DNA of 64,000 nucleotides from Zeugodacus cucurbitae (taxonomy: Eukaryota > Arthropoda > Insecta > Diptera > Tephritidae): NCBI RefSeq assembly GCF_028554725.1, contig NC_071669.1:59081001-59145000 (forward strand), in the 5' to 3' direction. Made by a program: the position numbers and the translations under genes. Under the pieces are notes generated by a model. The model ran no database searches. It was not told the origin of the DNA and saw only the letters and a list, made by a program, of their open reading frames with translations. Shown here piece by piece: positions 60,630-64,000 of this stretch (the stretch's first letter is position 1; every line of letters starts with the position of its first letter).

Positions 60630-61220
60630 GGTTAACAAACCTGCACTCACGTGACCCCAAGCATGATTTCAATGACCCCGTACCCAAAATGTAAACAAAT
60701 CCATGACGAAGTTCAATGACCTCAGCCAAAACGTAAACAAACCTGATATCACGTGACCCCTCAAAAGACAATCACCTTTGTCTGGGGTTTGTTTACCTTT
60801 TGTGCTGAGGTCACTGACCTTTGACTGGGGTTTGTTTACCTTTTGGGCTGAGGTCACTGACCTTTGACTGGAGTTTGTTTACCTTTTGGGCTGAGGTCAA
60901 TGAACTTTGGCTGTGGTTTGTTTAACTTTTGCGCTGAGGTCAATGACCTTTGGCCGGGGTTTGTTTACGTTTTGGGGTGAGGTCATTGACCTTTGGCGGG
61001 GTTTGTTTACATTTTGGGGTGACGTCATTGACCTTAGGCAGGGGTTTGTTTACATTTTGGCTGAGGTCATTGACCTTTGGCATGGGTTTGTTTACATTTT
61101 GGCTGAGGTCATTTTTAAGGGTAACGTATAGTGTGGACTTATTACATATCGAATGGTAATATGAGGTCAGGTTTGTTTACATTTTGAAGAGATATTTGAG
61201 GTCATATTTGTTTATTTTTT
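60630..61220. promoter_or_regulatory. 43-bp minisatellite with EcR/USP-type palindromes and forkhead sites
   Basis: From about 60781 to 61115 the unit (43, later 42 bp) contains GGGTTTGTTTAC, a CTTTTGGGCTG-like spacer and AGGTCAnTGACCTTTG. AGGTCA-n-TGACCT is perfect at 60808, 60851, 60937, 60980 and 61064 and has one mismatch at 60894 and 61022. TTGTTTAC occurs in most units. Left of 60750 the units are inverted, with CACGTGACC twice; right of 61115 two degenerate units remain. The inverted repeat with one spacer is the known ecdysone receptor/Ultraspiracle site type, and TTGTTTAC is a FOXO/FoxA-type site. The repeat structure is seen; function is inferred and may be absent. Confidence 0.75.
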
Positions 61221-63682
61221 AACGGTGGCTTGAAGGTAGGTGTAAAGTCAAGTGAGGGACCACGGTAGTAAAATTTTTTTACGTTTTACATGAGGTCTGG
61301 TGAGGCCAAGTGCAATGAAAAAATAAAAATTTTAGGAACTTCCTAAAATTTCGTAAAACTATGAAAATTTTCTCAAAAATTTATTAAAATTAAAACTTAG
61401 TTTATATCTATAGTGGATTCTTTCAGCTATCATTTGCACAAATTACAAATCCCGTAGCCTTATTTTTTACATAGTTACGAGCAAAAAAACGTTGGAATTG
61501 AATTTATTTAATTTCCATATTACTGCATTTTTGGCCACTTTCTTGACCAGGGATATATGCTTAAATTTAGAGTCTTAAAAAAGAAAGTCTTAAGAAAGAA
61601 AGAAAAGTTTCATAAATATGTTCTAAAAATTTAGTATATTGTTGCATTTTGTATGGAAGGTGTCGGTCAAGCTTGGTTTCGAATTCTTCGCGTTTTCTCC
61701 AAATAATGATTTCTGGTGAGGTCAAGTTTGATTTTTTGCATTTTCCAGGAGATTGTGCGATCACGCTAGGGTTTACGTAGGGTGAAGTATGTGACATTAT
61801 GAGACAAGGTTATTATTAATATTTTAGGAGGTCAAGTGAGATCGATGTAGTGGTAGCGTGTGGTCAAAGGTGGGGCACATGAAAATATTTGCCATAGCTT
61901 TTATAGTATATTTTATAGGACGTATGTTGTTTTGGTCGAGTAAGGTTAAACAACCTTTTATAAAAATATTTAAACAATTCGAAAATGGTAGAAATTTCTG
62001 GAAAACATATTAAACTCTTTGTATTTTTTTACATCTGAATTTCTATGCTTAAACAGTGATAAAACATACCTTCAAATTTAGGAAATGTGGAACTCATCCA
62101 GTTTTGAATATTATTTGGTGATTTCATTACCTGAAAAAAAAGAAAAAATACATGATTAGAGTTTATTATATAGCCAATATCGAAAATTTATGTCAAATAT
62201 GAATTTATGCCATTATACATATATATATAACTTATTTTACGACACCTCGTAATCCTCATTAAATATACACTTAAACCACCCACGCCTATATTTCGCGCGT
62301 TTAACCGTGGGTGCAGGTAATACAAATTTAATTTGTATTTTACGCGTTAGTATTTTTGCATTATGTCCACCCATTAAGAACCTTTTGGCGGCCTCTGCGT
62401 CTGATCTCGCTTAAAACGCAAACGCGGCAATCTGTCAGTTTATGGCGGCAACACTAAATAAAAATTATGCAACCGCATAAGTGCCGAAAGCTTTTTCGTT
62501 AATACTCGTATACGAACGATGTGTTGAATAGCCGCGAAATAAAAACACATTTTTTATTTATGTTGCGAACATGCGGTTGCCATTAAGACACTTTGGCGGC
62601 AAACTTTAGTGCGCAACAAAGGTAGTCGCAGTGGAAATTTGATGGAGTTTGGCGTAAAGATAGTGATTCTAAGAATACGGTACGTTTAATGGCCGAAATG
62701 TAGCGGTTTGACAAAACATATTATATTATAGTGCAATTGGAAGGAAGTGAGGGATGCTTTAGACATCAGGTAATGTGTTATAATACATACATAACTCTGT
62801 GTTAAAGTAATGTTAAATGGATTCTCGTCCATATGACGAGTTTTTTAAAACACTAAAACAACCAAACCTCAATAGATGTATTAGTCATAAAAATGATGAT
62901 TAGTCATCTTTCTTATAGTACTTCAAAAAGCAACATGAGTAACAATATGAATAAACTGATGAAAAATATTCAGTCAGCGAATGAAACACTCAACACTCGA
63001 TCATTTAAGAATGCCTCGATTAAGTTTTGAGTAACATAATGTTGAAATTTATATTTACAAGGCATATTTAGACAAGATTTAAGGTTCTTTCTCGTTTCAG
63101 TATCACTTAATACGACAAATTATTGGTATTTAATCCGCTATATAATGCAGGGAATATCGAAAAAGGTGCCATGATATCGTCACTATTTGAGTTGAAACAT
63201 TCGACCTTTGGAAAATCCGATAACTTTGGTTAAATATCGTCAGAAACTTGAATCAAAACTTCTAACGGCTCCTCTAAAAAGAACAATGTTCTGAAAGGTC
63301 AGAAAAAAGTTCTCAAAGATCCCTGGAAAGGTTTTTGGAGAAGAAAAAAAGCAACTATGGATGCTGTAACTTGAGAGTAATAACTAACTAATAGCAGATT
63401 TAGTATATTACAGAGAACACTTCTAGGGATTCTTAATGGTATATTTTGGTTGTTTATCTGTTGACAACGGTAGGTACTATATATAAAAAAAAACTGATTT
63501 GTGGATGGATAATTTTTTTGGATTATTTCCAGAAGTATAGCTCGATAAGTCATTTACGCAGGTGAATACAAGATTAGATCTGCTTGTTAAGATTTTTTCA
63601 ATAGGGCAGCTACTAAAGTAGACCGAAAGGGACAGCAAACACTATTTTGACATTTCTCTTCAGTAAGGTTTGCCAATCCATC
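61221..63682. other. No supported gene
   Basis: Scattered GAGGTC/AGGTCAA half-sites continue to about 61870 in decayed form. A GC-richer patch at 62270-62660 contains GGGTGG/CCCACC-type imperfect inverted words (CCCACGCC...CCGTGGG at 62280-62315). No gene recognised. Confidence 0.4.
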
Positions 63683-64000
63683 ATGGAAAGATATACGATC
63701 CAACAACGAGTCGAAATTAATCAAATTTACTCATTTCTGGCTGAATGGCTTCGTCAAAAAGCAAAATATACATTATTGGTCAAGCAGCAAACCATACGTA
63801 CTCCATGAATCACCATTGCATCACGGAAATATTACGGTTTGGTGCGGATTATGGGCCGGCGGTGTCATTGTGCCGTTCTTCTTCTAGATCAAGACCGGAA
63901 CATTACTGTGAATGGGAATCATTACCGCTCAATAATAACCGAATATTTTTGGGCCGAATTCGATGATATGGACTTGGACAAAATGTGGTTCCAACAGCAC
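63683..64000 (+). pseudogene. Tc1/mariner-superfamily transposase, internally deleted, runs off right edge
   Basis: An ATG at 63683 opens MERYTIQQRVEINQI, a typical start of a Tc1/IS630-like transposase group common in insects and spiders. By about 63730 the frame is already at FWLNGFVKKQN, which belongs next to the first catalytic Asp (DEAHF context). So most of the DNA-binding region and the DE of that motif are missing. It then reads HHGNITVWCGLWAGGVIVPF, a stop (63885-63887) at a frameshift, and in a new frame DQDRNITVNGNHYRSIITEY with MDLDKMWFQQH at the window edge. The second catalytic Asp should lie one residue beyond WFQQ, but His is found there. Confidence 0.85.

Noticed and set aside
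60553..61159. Overlapping ORFs across the 43-bp array with repeated GLFTFW- and LAEVIDL-like peptides
   Set aside because: The unit length is not a multiple of three and several frames are open on both strands, as expected for a stop-poor repeat. There is no codon constraint or splice context.
1..64000. CRISPR arrays, prokaryotic operons or phage-type systems
   Set aside because: The window is clearly eukaryotic: spliced genes, eukaryotic transposons and polyadenylation signals. No regularly spaced identical short repeats with unique spacers were seen.

Overview
The window looks like nuclear DNA of a dipteran insect, most likely a tephritid fruit fly. It is AT-rich, has split genes with short GT-AG introns, and is crowded with dipteran repeats: Tc1/mariner, pogo-type and non-LTR fragments, and many TTAA-bounded miniature elements. 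The species call is inference; the sequence alone does not name it.

Only two genes are complete. The first is a plus-strand Tat-SF1 homologue (Drosophila barricade, barc), six coding exons between 11877 and 21854, 664 residues, a splicing cofactor with two RRM-type domains. The second is a minus-strand gene with six coding exons between 26408 and 18778, 730 residues: a signal peptide, a C-type lectin domain, and an unusual charged Glu/Arg/Lys/Gln helix of about 400 residues. The two genes are interdigitated. The last lectin exon sits in barc intron 2, and barc exons 3-6 sit in the last lectin intron.

At the left edge (66-204, minus) is the first coding exon of an RPGR-like RCC1-repeat gene that continues out of the window. 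Two other minus-strand ORF exons (1376-1606 and 5652-5868) are weak candidates.

The rest, about 26.5 to 64 kb, I read as intergenic or intronic DNA of unknown genes filled with repeats. It holds at least six TTAA-bounded miniature-element families, several nested in one another; a degenerate mariner copy (41.3 kb); a non-LTR reverse transcriptase fragment whose catalytic motif is deleted (43.4 kb); three pogo/Tigger-like copies; and an internally deleted Tc1-like element running off the right end.

The most provocative non-coding feature is a 43-bp minisatellite at 60.63-61.22 kb. Nearly every unit carries a perfect or one-mismatch AGGTCA-n-TGACCT inverted repeat (the ecdysone receptor/USP half-site palindrome) beside a TTGTTTAC forkhead/FOXO-type site, with a head-to-head inverted arm.
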